NCBI RefSeq assembly: GCF_003355155.1
Contig: NZ_CP031320.1
Span: 1,536,369 to 1,600,368, forward strand
DNA length: 64,000 nucleotides
Origin: Streptomyces armeniacus
GTDB taxonomy: Bacteria > Actinomycetota > Actinomycetes > Streptomycetales > Streptomycetaceae
Direction: 5' to 3'
The notes under the pieces were generated by a model. That model had not been told where the DNA came from. It searched no databases and saw nothing but the letters and a program-made list of their open reading frames with translations. A program made the position numbers and the translations under genes. Shown here piece after piece: positions 35,617-45,434 of this stretch; within the stretch, counting starts at the first letter, position 1; each line of letters begins with the position of its first letter.

Positions 35617-38600
35617 TCATCGGCGGATCGCCGTACGCAGGTGGTGCGCGAGGGCCGCCGGGGTCGGGTGGTCGTAGACCGCGGCGGGCGTCATCTCGAT
35701 GCCGGCCGTGCCCAGCCGGCTGCTGAGTTCCAGCGCGGTGAACGAGGACAGGCCCAGCTCCAGCAGGTCGCTGTCGGGCGACAGCTCTGCGGGCGCGGCG
35801 AGGCCGAGTACGGCGGCGGTGTGCCCGCTGACCAACTCCAGGAGGATCTCCAGCTGTTCGGCCTCGGACGCCTCCGCCAGGCCCGCCAGTACGGACGTGT
35901 CCGGCGCGCCGCCGCCCGCCGCGCCGAGGACGTCGCGGGCCTCCGGTACGTCCCGGAACAGCGCGGCGGCGCGCTCCGCGGCCGCGAGGGGGATGAGCCG
36001 CGGCCAGTCGGGGTCGGTGACGGCCAGCGCCCCCGTGCCGCCGGAGCCGGTCGCGTGGCGCAGGACGGCCATGGCCTGCCCGGCCCGTACGGTGCCCAGG
36101 CCCAGCAGGTGCATCAGTCCGGCCGCCGAGTCCTCGTCGGGCGCGGGGCCCGGTCCGGCGAACGGTGCGGCGTCGGGCGCGTCGTCCGGTCCGGCGCCCG
36201 GCGTGCCGTCCGGTGCGGCCCGCTCCGGGACTTCGTCCTCCAGCGGCCCCCAGGCGACCGAGAGCGCGGGGAGGCCGCCGGCGCGGCGCCGTTCGGCGAC
36301 CGCGTCCAGATACGCTCGTGCGGGCGCGCTGTTCCCGCAGCCGGGCAGGCCGAACACGCTGTCGGCGGAGGAGAACAGTACGAACGCGGCCAGGTCGCGG
36401 TCCGCGGTGACCTCCTCCAGGTGCCGTACGGCCCGTACGGTGTCCGCCAGCCGGCGGCCCAGCGCCGCGGTCTCGGCGGGCCCGGCGGGGCCGTCCGGTA
36501 CGGCGGCGTGGACGACGCCGGTCAGCGGGCGGTCGCCGGGGACGGCGGCGAGCAGCGCGGCCAGTGCGGCGCGCCCGTCCGGACCGGCGGGGTCGCAGGC
36601 GGCGACGGTGACCTGGGCGCCGCGCTCCGCCAACTCCCGTGTCAGCGCGTCGATGTGCGGCCCGGACATGTCGCCCGAGGCCGTCGTCAGCAGCAGGTGT
36701 GCGGCGCCGTGGGCGGCGAGCCAGCGGGCGGCGTGCGCGCCGAGGCCCGAGGTGCCGCCGGTCACCAGCACCGTCCCGTACGGCTGCCAGCCGGCGTATG
36801 CGTCGTCACCGTCGTCGGGGGTGAGCGGCGCGGAGACCAGCCGGCGCGCGTACGTGCCCGACGCGCGCACCGCCAGCTGGTCCTCGCCGCCCGCTCCCGT
36901 GCCGCCGCCGGAGAGGACCGCGGCCAGCCGGTCGGCCGTACGCGGCTCCAGCACCTCCGGCAGGTCGACCAGCCCGGCCCAGCGCTGGGGCCGTTCGGCG
37001 GCCAGTACCGGCACCAGGCCCCACAGCGCGGCCCGTACGGCGTCGGGTGCCGACGGCGCCGGGTCGGCGCGGTGCACGCGGGCCGCGCCGCGCGTCACGG
37101 TCCAGACGGGAAAGCGGAGTTCCGCCGCGTCGAGCGCCTCGGGCAGCGCGGCGGTGAGCGCGAGCGGGGGCGGGGCGCTGTCGTCCCCGTCCGGGAGTGC
37201 GCCGGTACGTTCCCCGGCCCCGCTGAGGACCGGCATAGACAGCACGCCCGCCACCGGGCCCGAGGCGGCGGCCTTCCGCAGCCGTTCGGCGAGCCGCGCC
37301 GGGTCGGCCGCGTCGTCGGCGCCCAGCGGTACCGGCTCGATGCGGGCGCCGCGTTCGGCCAGCGCGTCCAGTACGTCCGTCACCGCGCCGCCGTCCGCGT
37401 CTTCCGCCGGCAGCAGCGCCAGCCAGGTGCCGGACAGCGGCCCCGCGGGCTGGATGTCCGTGACCGGCCGCCATTCGGTGCGGTGTCCCCAGCGGCGCTG
37501 CCGCCGCCAGGCGGAGAGCGAAGGCAGCACCGCCGCCAGGGCCGTACGCAGCTCGCCGCCCGCGCCGCCCGCGCCGCCTACTCCGAGCGCGTCCGCGAGC
37601 CCGTCCAGGTCGGCGCGTTCGACCGCGCCCCAGAAGCGCGACTCGCCGGTGCCGCCCGCGCCCTCGTCCGTACGGCCCGTGGCGGGCGTGTCGAGCCAGT
37701 AACGGGCCCGCTGGAACGGGTAGGTGGGCAGGTCGACGCGCCGTGGCCGCCGGTCCGCGAACCACGCCTGCCAGTCCGGGGCGTGCCCCGACAGATGCAG
37801 CTGTGCGAGCCCGGCGAGCACCGTACGGAGCTCGGGGCGGCGCGCGCGCAGCAGCGGTACGAGGGCCGAACGCGCCCCGCCGGGCTCCGCGTTGAGGCAC
37901 TCCTGCGCCATGGCGGTGAGCACGGCGTCGGGGCCGAGTTCCACGTAACGGGTGACGCGCTGCTCGTGCAGCGCCCGTACGCCGTCGGCGAAGCGGACGG
38001 TGCCGCGGACGTGCTCCGCCCAGTACGCGGGCGAGCACAGCTCCTCGGGCGTGGCGAGCCGCCCGGTCACGTTCGACACGACGGGGATGCGCGGCGGGTG
38101 GAGCGTCAGTTTCCCGACGACCGCGCGGAACTCGTCCAGGATTCCGTCCATGTGCGGTGAGTGGAACGCGTGGCTGACCTTGAGCTGCCGCGTACGGTGC
38201 CCGCGCTCCCGCCACTCGGCGGCCACGGCGAGCACCGCGTCCCGGTCGCCCGAAAGGACGGTGGCGGCCGGGCCGTTGACAGCGGCGACAGCCACCGCGT
38301 CCTTCCGCCCGGCCAGCGAGTCCCGTACGTCCGCCTCGGGCGCGCGTACCGACACCATCGCGCCGCTGTCGTCGGCGCTCTCCATCAGCCGCCCCCGGGC
38401 GCCGACGAGCGCGCACGCATCCTCCAGCGACAGCACGCCCGCGACGTGCGCCGCCGTGACCTCGCCGATGGAGTGCCCGGCCAGGAAGTCCGGGCGCAGG
38501 CCCCACGACTCGGCCAGCCGGAACAGCGCGGTCCCGACCGCGAACAGCGCGGCCTGCGCGTACGTGGTCCGGTCCAGCAGCCCGGCCTCCGGGCTGCCCT

Positions 38601-40539
38601 CGGGCGCGAACACCACCTCGCGCAGCGGCCGTTCCAGCTCCGGGTCCAGGGCGCGGCACACCTCGTCGAAGGCGCCCGCGAACGCGGGGAACGCCGCGTA
38701 CAGCTGCTCGCCCGTCCCCAGCCGTTGGCTGCCCTGGCCGGTGAAGAGGAACGCCAGCTTCCCGCCCCGCGCCGCCTCGCCCCGCAGCACCGCCGGATGC
38801 GGCTCGCCCGTGGCGAGCGCGCCGAGCCCGGCGAGGAACCCGCCGCGGTCGTCGGCCAGGACGGCGGCACGGTGGGTGTGCTGGGCGCGGCCGGTGGCCA
38901 GCGTCCAGCCGACGTCGGCGGGCCGCAGGCCGGGTTCGGCCTCGACCCGGGCCCGGAGGCGTACGGCCTGGTCGCGGAGTGCCTGCGGGGTCTTCGCGGA
39001 GAGCAGCCAGGGGAGGGGGCCGCCGGGCTCCGCCGTCTCTTCCGGGTCGGTCTCGTTCCCCGGCTCGCCTTCGGCTTCGGCGGGCGGCGCCTCCAGGATG
39101 AGATGCGCGTTCGTGCCGCTGATCCCGAACGAGGACACGGCGGCGCGCCGCGGCCGGTCCGTCTCGGGCCACGGCTGCGGGTCGGTCAGCAGTCGTACGG
39201 CGCCCGCGTCCCAGTCGACGTGCGGTGTCGGCTCGTCCACGTGCAGGGTCCTGGGCAGTTCGCCGTGCCGCAGGGCCTCGACCATCTTGATGACGCCCGC
39301 GACGCCCGCGGCGGCCTGGCTGTGCCCGATGTTGGACTTGACCGACCCGAGCCAGAGCGGCCGGTCCGCGGGCCGGTCCTGTCCGTACGTCGCCAGCAGC
39401 GCCTGTGCCTCGATCGGGTCACCCAGTGTCGTACCGGTCCCGTGCGCCTCCACCACGTCCACGTCCGCCGCGGTCAACTGCGCACCGGACAGCGCCTGCC
39501 GGATCAGCCGCTCCTGGGAAGGCCCGTTCGGCGCGGTGAGGCCGTTGCTGGCGCCGTCCTGGTTGACGGCGCTGCCGCGGATGACGGCCAGTACGGGATG
39601 GCCCTTCTCCCGCGCCGCCGACAGCCGTTCGAGCAGGACCACGCCGGCGCCCTCGGCCCACCCGGCCCCGTCCGCGGCCGCCGCGAACGACTTGCAGCGG
39701 CCCTCCGGCGACAGCCCCCGCTGGCGGCTGAACTCCAGGAACACGCCGGGCGTCGCCATGACCGTCACCCCGCCCGCGAGCGCCAGGTCGCAGTCACCGG
39801 CCCGCAGCGCGTGCGCCGCCTGGTGCAGCGCCGCCAGCGACGACGAGCAGGCCGTGTCCAGCGTGACCGCGGGCCCTTCGAGCCCGAACGTGTACGCCAC
39901 CCGGCCGGACGCCACACTGCCCGCGCTGCCGTTCCCCAGCAGCCCCTCGAAGCCGTCCGGCACGTCGTGGAACAGCCGCGCGCCGTAGTCCCCGTACATG
40001 ACACCCGCGAAGACACCCGTACGGCTGCCGCGCAGCGAACCCGGGTCGATGCCCGCCCGCTCGATCGCCTCCCACGAGGTCTCCAGCAGCAGCCGCTGCT
40101 GCGGATCGATCGCCAGCGCCTCGCGCGGGCTGATGCCGAAGAACGCCGCGTCGAACCGGTCGGCGTCGTAGAGGAAGCCGCCCTCACGCGCGTACGTCGT
40201 GCCCGTACGCTCCGGATCCGGGTCGTACAGCGCGTCCACGTCCCAGCCGCGGCCCGCCGGGAAGTCCGACACGGCGTCAACGCCGTCCACGACCAGCTGC
40301 CACAGCTCCTCCGGGGAGCCGACACCGCCCGGATAGCGGCAGGCCATCGAGACGATCGCGACGGGCTCCGGGCGGCCCGACTCCAGCTCCAGCACCCGCT
40401 GCCGGGTGCGGTGAAGGTCCGCGGTGACCCACTTCAGATAGTCGAGCAGCTTCTCCTCGTTCGGCTTCGGCCCGCCCGTCGTACGCGGTGCGTCCGGTGT
40501 GTCCGGTGCGTCCGTGCCCGCTGCGTCTGCGCTCGGCAT
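35617..40539 (-). CDS. Type I PKS, terminal module KS-AT(malonyl)-inactive KR-ACP
   Basis: The 1640-residue single-module PKS starts with a docking region ([19 protein letters not shown]). KS has DTACSSSLA at ~230, HGTGT at ~370 and [12 protein letters not shown] has GHSIGE at ~690 and HAFH at ~790, which predicts malonyl-CoA. The KR keeps the NADPH loop [15 protein letters not shown] (~1260), but the catalytic region reads [14 protein letters not shown]: the active-site Tyr is Ser and the following Asn is Arg, so reduction should not occur. The ACP has [11 protein letters not shown] (~1600). There is no thioesterase domain. A beta-ketoacyl-ACP is the predicted product. The start ATG is 6 bases after the preceding PKS stop. 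Confidence 0.95.
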   Translation of the reverse strand: MPSADAAGTDAPDTPDAPRTTGGPKPNEEKLLDYLKWVTADLHRTRQRVLELESGRPEPVAIVSMACRYPGGVGSPEELWQLVVDGVDAVSDFPAGRGWDVDALYDPDPERTGTTYAREGGFLYDADRFDAAFFGISPREALAIDPQQRLLLETSWEAIERAGIDPGSLRGSRTGVFAGVMYGDYGARLFHDVPDGFEGLLGNGSAGSVASGRVAYTFGLEGPAVTLDTACSSSLAALHQAAHALRAGDCDLALAGGVTVMATPGVFLEFSRQRGLSPEGRCKSFAAAADGAGWAEGAGVVLLERLSAAREKGHPVLAVIRGSAVNQDGASNGLTAPNGPSQERLIRQALSGAQLTAADVDVVEAHGTGTTLGDPIEAQALLATYGQDRPADRPLWLGSVKSNIGHSQAAAGVAGVIKMVEALRHGELPRTLHVDEPTPHVDWDAGAVRLLTDPQPWPETDRPRRAAVSSFGISGTNAHLILEAPPAEAEGEPGNETDPEETAEPGGPLPWLLSAKTPQALRDQAVRLRARVEAEPGLRPADVGWTLATGRAQHTHRAAVLADDRGGFLAGLGALATGEPHPAVLRGEAARGGKLAFLFTGQGSQRLGTGEQLYAAFPAFAGAFDEVCRALDPELERPLREVVFAPEGSPEAGLLDRTTYAQAALFAVGTALFRLAESWGLRPDFLAGHSIGEVTAAHVAGVLSLEDACALVGARGRLMESADDSGAMVSVRAPEADVRDSLAGRKDAVAVAAVNGPAATVLSGDRDAVLAVAAEWRERGHRTRQLKVSHAFHSPHMDGILDEFRAVVGKLTLHPPRIPVVSNVTGRLATPEELCSPAYWAEHVRGTVRFADGVRALHEQRVTRYVELGPDAVLTAMAQECLNAEPGGARSALVPLLRARRPELRTVLAGLAQLHLSGHAPDWQAWFADRRPRRVDLPTYPFQRARYWLDTPATGRTDEGAGGTGESRFWGAVERADLDGLADALGVGGAGGAGGELRTALAAVLPSLSAWRRQRRWGHRTEWRPVTDIQPAGPLSGTWLALLPAEDADGGAVTDVLDALAERGARIEPVPLGADDAADPARLAERLRKAAASGPVAGVLSMPVLSGAGERTGALPDGDDSAPPPLALTAALPEALDAAELRFPVWTVTRGAARVHRADPAPSAPDAVRAALWGLVPVLAAERPQRWAGLVDLPEVLEPRTADRLAAVLSGGGTGAGGEDQLAVRASGTYARRLVSAPLTPDDGDDAYAGWQPYGTVLVTGGTSGLGAHAARWLAAHGAAHLLLTTASGDMSGPHIDALTRELAERGAQVTVAACDPAGPDGRAALAALLAAVPGDRPLTGVVHAAVPDGPAGPAETAALGRRLADTVRAVRHLEEVTADRDLAAFVLFSSADSVFGLPGCGNSAPARAYLDAVAERRRAGGLPALSVAWGPLEDEVPERAAPDGTPGAGPDDAPDAAPFAGPGPAPDEDSAAGLMHLLGLGTVRAGQAMAVLRHATGSGGTGALAVTDPDWPRLIPLAAAERAAALFRDVPEARDVLGAAGGGAPDTSVLAGLAEASEAEQLEILLELVSGHTAAVLGLAAPAELSPDSDLLELGLSSFTALELSSRLGTAGIEMTPAAVYDHPTPAALAHHLRTAIRR

Positions 40540-40545
40540 CCAGCA

Positions 40546-43536
40546 TCAACCCCGTTCTGCGAGTGGGGAGTCGGCGGCCATGTCACAGGCCCGCCCCAGT
40601 CCCTTGTCGATGAATTCGAAGATCTCGTCGGCCGTCGCCGACTCGATCCGGTCCGTCACGGACGACGGCTCGCCCGCCGCCGCGTCCGGCGAACCGTTCA
40701 GCTTCGCCGCGAGGCTCTGCAGCCGCGCCGCCGCCCGCGCGTGGTCCGCGTCGTCCGGTACGAGGCCGAGCAGCCGCTCCTCCAGCCGGTCCAGCTCGGC
40801 GAGCAGCGTGTCCGACGCCGTACGCGGCCCGCCGTCCGGAGCCACACGGCCGCGCAGATACGCGGCCAGCGCGGCCGGCGTCGGATGGTCGAAGACGAGC
40901 GTCGCGGGCAGCCGGAGCCCGGTCGTGGAGTTGAGCAGATTGCGCAGCTCGACGGCCGTGAGCGAGTCGAACCCCAGGTCCTGGAACGCCCGGTCCGGAT
41001 CGACCGCCTCGGGCGAGGCGTGCCCGAGGACGGCGGCGATCTGCGTACGTACGGTCTGCAGCAGCAGCTCCGTCTGCGCCGCCTCGTCCAGCCCTGCCAG
41101 CCGCTGCCCCAGGGGCACCCCGGCGGCCGCGCGCCGCGCGGGCATCCGTACCAGCCCCCGGAACAGCACCGGCAGCAGCCCCTTGCCCGCCATGGCCCGC
41201 AGCGCCACCTGGTCCATCCGCGCCGGCACGAGCAGCGGGCCGCCGGTCCTGGCGAGGGACGCGTCGAGCAGGGCCAGGCCCTCGTCGGCCGTCATCGGGA
41301 CGACGCCGTTGCGGGACATCCGGCTGCGGTTGCCCTCGTCGAGGGTGGCGGTGAGCGCGCTGGTGTCGGCCCAGAGGCCCCAGGCGAGCGACGTGGCGGC
41401 CCGGCCCTGTGCGTGGCGGTGGTGGGCGAGGGCGTCGAGGAAGGTGTTGGCGGCGGCGTAGTTGGCCTGGCCGGCGCTGCCGACCGTGGCGGTGACGGAG
41501 GAGAACAGCACGAACGCGCTGAGGTCCTTGTCCCGGGTGAGGTCGTGGAGGTGCCAGGCCGCGTCGACCTTCGGACGCAGGACGGGGTGCAGGCGTTCGG
41601 GGGTGAGGGAGGTGAGGGTGGCGTCGTCGAGGACTCCGGCGGTGTGGAAGACGGCGGTGAGGGGGCGGCCGCCGGGTATCGCGTCCAGTACGCGGGCGAG
41701 GGCGTCGCGGTCGGCCGTGTCGCAGGCGGTGATGGTGGCGCGGGCGCCCGACTCTTCGAGTTCGGCGCGGAGTTCGGCGGCCCCGGGCGCGTCCGGGCCG
41801 CTGCGGCTGGTGAGGAGCAGGTGCCGGGCGCCGTACCGCCGTACGAGGTGACGGGCGAGGAGCGTGCCCAGGGTGCCCGTGCCGCCGGTGATCAGCACGG
41901 TGCCGTCCGGGTCGAGCCGCACCGGCTCCGCTTGCCGCTCCGTCCGCTGCTCCGTCTGGTGCCCTGACTGCTGCTCTGGGCTCGCGCGTACGAGACGGGG
42001 CGCGTGAGCCGCGCCCTCGCGGAGGGCGAGCTGCGGTTCGCCGTGGGCAACTGCCGTTGCCAGGGCGGCGGGCAGCGCGTCCCACGACGCGTCGGCCTCG
42101 TCCACGTCGACCAGGAGCAGCCGGTCGGGGTTCTCGTTCTGGGCGCTGCGGATCAGACCCCACACGGCGGCGGCCGCCAGATCCCGTACGTCCCCCTCCG
42201 CGGACGCGGCGACCGCGCCGCGCGTGAGCACGACCAGGCGGGAGGCGGACAGCCGGTCCTCGGCCAGGAAATCCTGTACGAGGCCCAGCACTTCGGCCGT
42301 CGCCGCGTGCGCTGCCGCGACGGGGGCCGTGCCGTCCGCCGCGGAACAGGGCAGGAGGACGAACCCCGGCACGGAGGCCGCTTCCGCTTCGGCCTCCGTA
42401 TCCGCCTCCGCTTCGGCGGCCTTGACCAGATCGGGCAGGCCGGGGTGCGAGGCCACGGGGACGCCCGTACGTTCCAGCGCATCCACCAGCCGGGCGTGCA
42501 GGCCGTCGGCGGATCCGGTGCGCAGGGGCGCGAGTACGGCGAGCGGCCCCTCCGCCGTGCCGCCCGCCGCACGGGGCAGCGCGGTCCAGTCCACCTCGAA
42601 CAGCGCGTCGCCGAGCGCGTCCGCCGCCCCGCCCAGCCGGCCGGGGTCGATCCGCCGTACGGCCAGCGACTCCACGGAGGCCACGGGCGCGCCGGAACCG
42701 TCGGTGAGGGAGAGGGACACGCTCCCGGACTCCGTACGGTCCATCCGTACGCGCAGCCCCGTCGCACCCCGCGCGTGCAGCGTCACGCCGCTCCACGAGA
42801 ACGGCAGCCACACGCCGGGCCCGGCCGCGGGATCGACTGAAGGACCGGGTGCGGGATCGGCTGCGGGATCGGCTCCGGCCGGTTCGGGCTCGTTGCCGGG
42901 GCGTCGCGCGTCGCCGAGCGTCATGGCATGGAGCGCGGCGTCCAGCAGCGCGGGGTGGATGCCGAACCGGTCGGCGTGGCCGTGGTGTTCCTCCGGCAGC
43001 GACACCTCGGCGTACGTCACGCCCTGCTGCTGCCAGGCGGTGTGCAGGCCCTGGAACACCGGGCCGTAGTCGAGACCGCCGGTGGCCAGCCTCGTGTACA
43101 GGTCCCCGGTCGGGACCCCTTCCGCCTGTGCGGGCGGCCAGGCACCGTCCGGCACCCGCGATGGAGCGGGCACATCCGCCGGAGCAAATTCCCGCAGGAA
43201 ACCTTCGGCATGCCGCGTCCAGGGGTGAGCGCCTGCGTGCCGTTCCTCGCGCTCGCCGTCGGCGGGCCGGGAGTGGACGGTGAGCGAACGCCGGCCGGTG
43301 CCGTCGCCGTCCTCGGGCGCGTCGACACGTACGTGGATCTGCACCCCGCCCCGGGCTGGGAGGACGAGCGGCGCGTGCAGCGTGAGCTCCTCCAGATGAG
43401 TACAGCCGGTGTGGTGGGCGGCGTGGAGGGCGAGTTCGACGTAGGCGGTGCCGGGGAGGATGACGGTGTCGAGTACGGCGTGGTCGGCGAGCCAGGGGTG
43501 GGTGTCGAGGGCGAGCCGTCCGGTGAAGAAGACATC
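40546..43536 (-). pseudogene. Type I PKS fragment DH-KR-ACP, 5' truncated
   Basis: This is the C-terminal part of a modular PKS. The open frame begins inside a dehydratase domain ([20 protein letters not shown]) with catalytic His in [14 protein letters not shown] and Asp in [11 protein letters not shown]. An intact KR follows ([16 protein letters not shown]; catalytic [11 protein letters not shown] motif suggesting B-type), then ACP ([13 protein letters not shown]) and a C-terminal docking region. KS and AT are absent. On the 5' side PKS homology stops at 43531-43540, where IS630 transposase sequence on the other strand begins. GTG at 43344 is the first start-like codon but lies within the DH, so no proper initiation remains. 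Confidence 0.9.
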
Positions 43537-43656
43537 CGTGCCTGGATCACCGCATGGAACACCGACCCCAAGCCCTACGTGTGGACCAAGACCGCAGACG
43601 AGATCCTCGAACGCCTCGCCAGCTATCTGAACAGAATTCCCGACTCAGAAGACTAG
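43531..43656 (+). mobile_element. IS630-family transposase, C-terminal remnant
   Basis: The plus strand encodes 41 residues ending at a [21 protein letters not shown], then [19 protein letters not shown]. This is the typical C-terminus of streptomycete IS630 transposases. There is no transposase sequence upstream; it continues directly into the antisense of a PKS dehydratase. Its TAG (43654-43656) interlocks with the rpmG stop on the other strand (43653-43655), leaving no room for a terminal inverted repeat. It marks the scar that ends the polyketide cluster. Confidence 0.88.
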
Positions 43657-43817
43657 CGCTCTTCTCGGAAGGTCACATGGCGGTTGGCGACGGGGTCGAA
43701 CTTGCGCAGCCGCAGCCGGTCGGGGTTGTTCCGCCGGTTCTTGCGGGTCACGTACGTGTAGCCGGTGCCGGCTGTGGAGCGGAGCTTGATCACGGGACGC
43801 AGGTCGTTACGGGGCAT
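43653..43817 (-). CDS. rpmG: 50S ribosomal protein L33, cysteine-free (zinc-independent) paralogue
   Basis: The 54-residue protein ([20 protein letters not shown]... ending HVTFREER) has none of the CxxC pairs of zinc-binding L33. Such C-minus paralogues replace the zinc form under zinc starvation and are repressed by Zur. It diverges from rpmB across a Zur-box-like palindrome. The stop codon abuts the IS630 remnant, but the C-terminus looks normal. Confidence 0.95.
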   Translation of the reverse strand: MPRNDLRPVIKLRSTAGTGYTYVTRKNRRNNPDRLRLRKFDPVANRHVTFREER

Positions 43818-43830
43818 GGGTGCTACCATA

Positions 43831-43852
43831 CAGAAACGGTTTCCATTTTCAT
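43831..43852. promoter_or_regulatory. Zur-box-like palindrome between rpmG and rpmB
   Basis: AGAAACGGTTTCCATTTTCAT contains the palindromic GAAACGGTTTC and, on the other strand, TGAAAATGGAAACCGTTTC, close to the actinobacterial Zur pattern TGAAAATNNTTTTCA. It is centred between the divergent starts, next to the rpmB ribosome binding site. Confidence 0.7.
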
Positions 43853-43863
43853 CAGGAGGTAGC

Positions 43864-44100
43864 GTGTCCGCCCACTGCCAGCTGACAGGGCGCCGGCCCG
43901 CGTTCGGCAACCGCATCTCGCACTCCCACTGCCGCACGAAGCGGCGGTTCGACCCGAACATCCAGACCAGGCGGTTCTGGCTGCCGAGCGAACGCCGCTA
44001 CGTACGCCTCACGTTGAGCACCAAGGGCCTGAAGTCCGTGGACACGCTCGGCATCGAGGCGGCGGTCGCCCGCATCCGGGCCCGGGGGGAGCGCGTCTGA
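43864..44100 (+). CDS. rpmB: 50S ribosomal protein L28, zinc-independent paralogue
   Basis: The 78-residue L28 has the family blocks [20 protein letters not shown] and [21 protein letters not shown]. The first metal-binding pair is lost (CQLT instead of CxxC), so it should not hold structural zinc. GTG at 43864 follows an exact AGGAGGT. Together with rpmG and the Zur-like gene it forms a zinc-sparing ribosome set. Confidence 0.93.
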   Translation: MSAHCQLTGRRPAFGNRISHSHCRTKRRFDPNIQTRRFWLPSERRYVRLTLSTKGLKSVDTLGIEAAVARIRARGERV

Positions 44101-44144
44101 TGGCCCGGCGGGGCAAGAGCGTCCGCGTCTGACGCCGATCCGCC

Positions 44145-44636
44145 GTGGTTGAGACGCACACAGCCGGCGGCCACGGGCAGCGCCGTGCCCGCCGGCGCCT
44201 GACCCTCCTGCGAAGCCTCGCCGGCTGCCCCGACTTCATCTCGGCCCAGCGCCTGCACGCGCGGCTGGCGGACGCGGGGCGCCTCGCGGGGCTCAGCACC
44301 GTCTACCGGGGCCTGCGGGACCTCGAGGACGCCGGGCTCGTCGACGTCGTACGGGACGAGACGACCGGCGAACGCCTCTACCGCAAGCGGGCCGACGCCG
44401 GTCACCGGCACTACGTGGTGTGCCGCGGGTGCGGGTGCAGCGAGCCCGTCGACGCCGACGTGGTCGAGCGGTGGGCCGAACGGCTCGACGAGGTCACCGG
44501 GTTCGAGGACGTCCGGCACACGCTGGAGCTCAGCGGCGAGTGCCGCGACTGCGCCGCCGCCCGCCGCGAGAGCGGACACCCCCGGGGCACGGCCGCCGCC
44601 GGAGGACCGGCCGAGGGTCGGCCGAGGACGGGCTGA
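44145..44636 (+). CDS. zur: Fur-family regulator, Zur-like
   Basis: The 163-residue regulator has the Fur winged helix (LTLLRSLAGCPDFISAQRLH, GLSTVYRGLRDLEDAGLVDVV) and metal sites: HRHYVVCRGCG with His/Cys ligands, and ECRDC giving the second half of the structural Cys4 zinc site. Its position between zinc-free ribosomal proteins and a zinc ABC transporter, with Zur-like palindromes in both promoters, supports a zinc sensor. The last ~30 residues are low complexity. GTG at 44145 is used. It may be a second, cluster-specific Zur. Confidence 0.87.
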   Translation: MVETHTAGGHGQRRARRRLTLLRSLAGCPDFISAQRLHARLADAGRLAGLSTVYRGLRDLEDAGLVDVVRDETTGERLYRKRADAGHRHYVVCRGCGCSEPVDADVVERWAERLDEVTGFEDVRHTLELSGECRDCAAARRESGHPRGTAAAGGPAEGRPRTG

Positions 44637-44665
44637 GATCCGGCCGAGGACCGTGCCCCGGGGTG

Positions 44666-45385
44666 TCAGCCCGCGGGCTGGGGGAAGTGCCACGCCCGCT
44701 TGAGTTCCTCGTCCGTCAGGACGTCCGCCGGGGTGCCCTCGGCGACGAGCCTGCCGTCCCGGAGCAGCAGGCAGTGGTCGGAGTCCAAGGCGGCGGCCAC
44801 GTCGTGGGTCGCCTGGACCACGGTGACGCCGTCGGCCGAAATCTCGTGGAGTACGGCCGCGATGCCCTGCCGCGCCGCCGCGTCCAGACCCGTCGTGGGC
44901 TCGTCGAGGAGCAGCAGCCCGGCCTCCTGGGCCAGGCCCTGGGCGACGAGGACGCGTTGGCGCTGGCCCCCGGAGAGCTCGCCGAGCTGCCGTCCGGCGA
45001 GGCTCCGTACGCCCAGCCGCTCCATGCTGTCGCCGACCACCGACCAGTCGTGCGCGGTGAGCCGCCTCCAGCTGCCACGAAGTGCCCACCGGCCCATGGC
45101 CACCGTGTCCCGGACGGTGAGCGGCAGCGTGTCGGCGACCGCGCTGCGCTGGACGACGAGCCCGGGGCGGCCGGTGCCGGCGCGTTCGACTGTGCCGGAT
45201 GTGAGGGGCAGCACTTCGGCCAGCACGCTCAGCAGCGTGGACTTGCCGGAGCCGTTGGGGCCGACGACGGCCGTGGTCGCCGACTGCGGTATGTGCGCGG
45301 TGAGTTGGTGCAGGACGGGGCGGCGCGGATAGCCCGCGGAGACGTCGCGGAGCGCGACCTCGTCCGCCCGGATGTGCTGTGGCAT
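44666..45385 (-). CDS. aztA: Zinc ABC transporter ATP-binding protein AztA
   Basis: The 239-residue ABC ATPase has Walker A VVGPNGSGKSTLLSVL, signature LSGGQRQRVLVAQGLA, Walker B GLLLLDEPTTGLD and the switch His in VVQATHDVAAAL. It powers zinc import through AztB with AztC. It diverges from aztB, and the 49-base intergenic region contains a near-consensus Zur box. Confidence 0.93.
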   Translation of the reverse strand: MPQHIRADEVALRDVSAGYPRRPVLHQLTAHIPQSATTAVVGPNGSGKSTLLSVLAEVLPLTSGTVERAGTGRPGLVVQRSAVADTLPLTVRDTVAMGRWALRGSWRRLTAHDWSVVGDSMERLGVRSLAGRQLGELSGGQRQRVLVAQGLAQEAGLLLLDEPTTGLDAAARQGIAAVLHEISADGVTVVQATHDVAAALDSDHCLLLRDGRLVAEGTPADVLTDEELKRAWHFPQPAG

Positions 45386-45403
45386 GACACCTCCAAGGTG
45401 TAC

Positions 45404-45418
45404 TGATAATCGTTTTCA
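45404..45418. promoter_or_regulatory. Zur box between aztA and aztB
   Basis: TGATAATCGTTTTCA (45404-45418), in an AT-rich pocket, is the reverse complement of TGAAAACGATTATCA and matches the actinobacterial Zur operator. It lies 18-19 bases from the aztA start and 17 from aztB, so Zur binding would shut off both divergent transcripts. Confidence 0.85.
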
Positions 45419-45434
45419 TTATAGGGTGACGGTC

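Noticed and set aside
34201..41967. Two very long plus-strand open frames (34201-38160 and 38161-41967) opposite the PKS genes
   Set aside because: They are Arg/Gly/Val-rich antisense shadows of the PKS and monooxygenase; no domain motifs are seen.
42928..43656. 242-codon plus-strand gene ending in the transposase tail
   Set aside because: Only the last 41 codons match a transposase; the rest is antisense to the PKS dehydratase.
44100..44132. Ten-codon frame [10 protein letters not shown] overlapping the rpmB stop (TGATG)
   Set aside because: Too short to separate from chance; it could be a remnant of another zinc-regulated ribosomal protein gene but nothing supports that.
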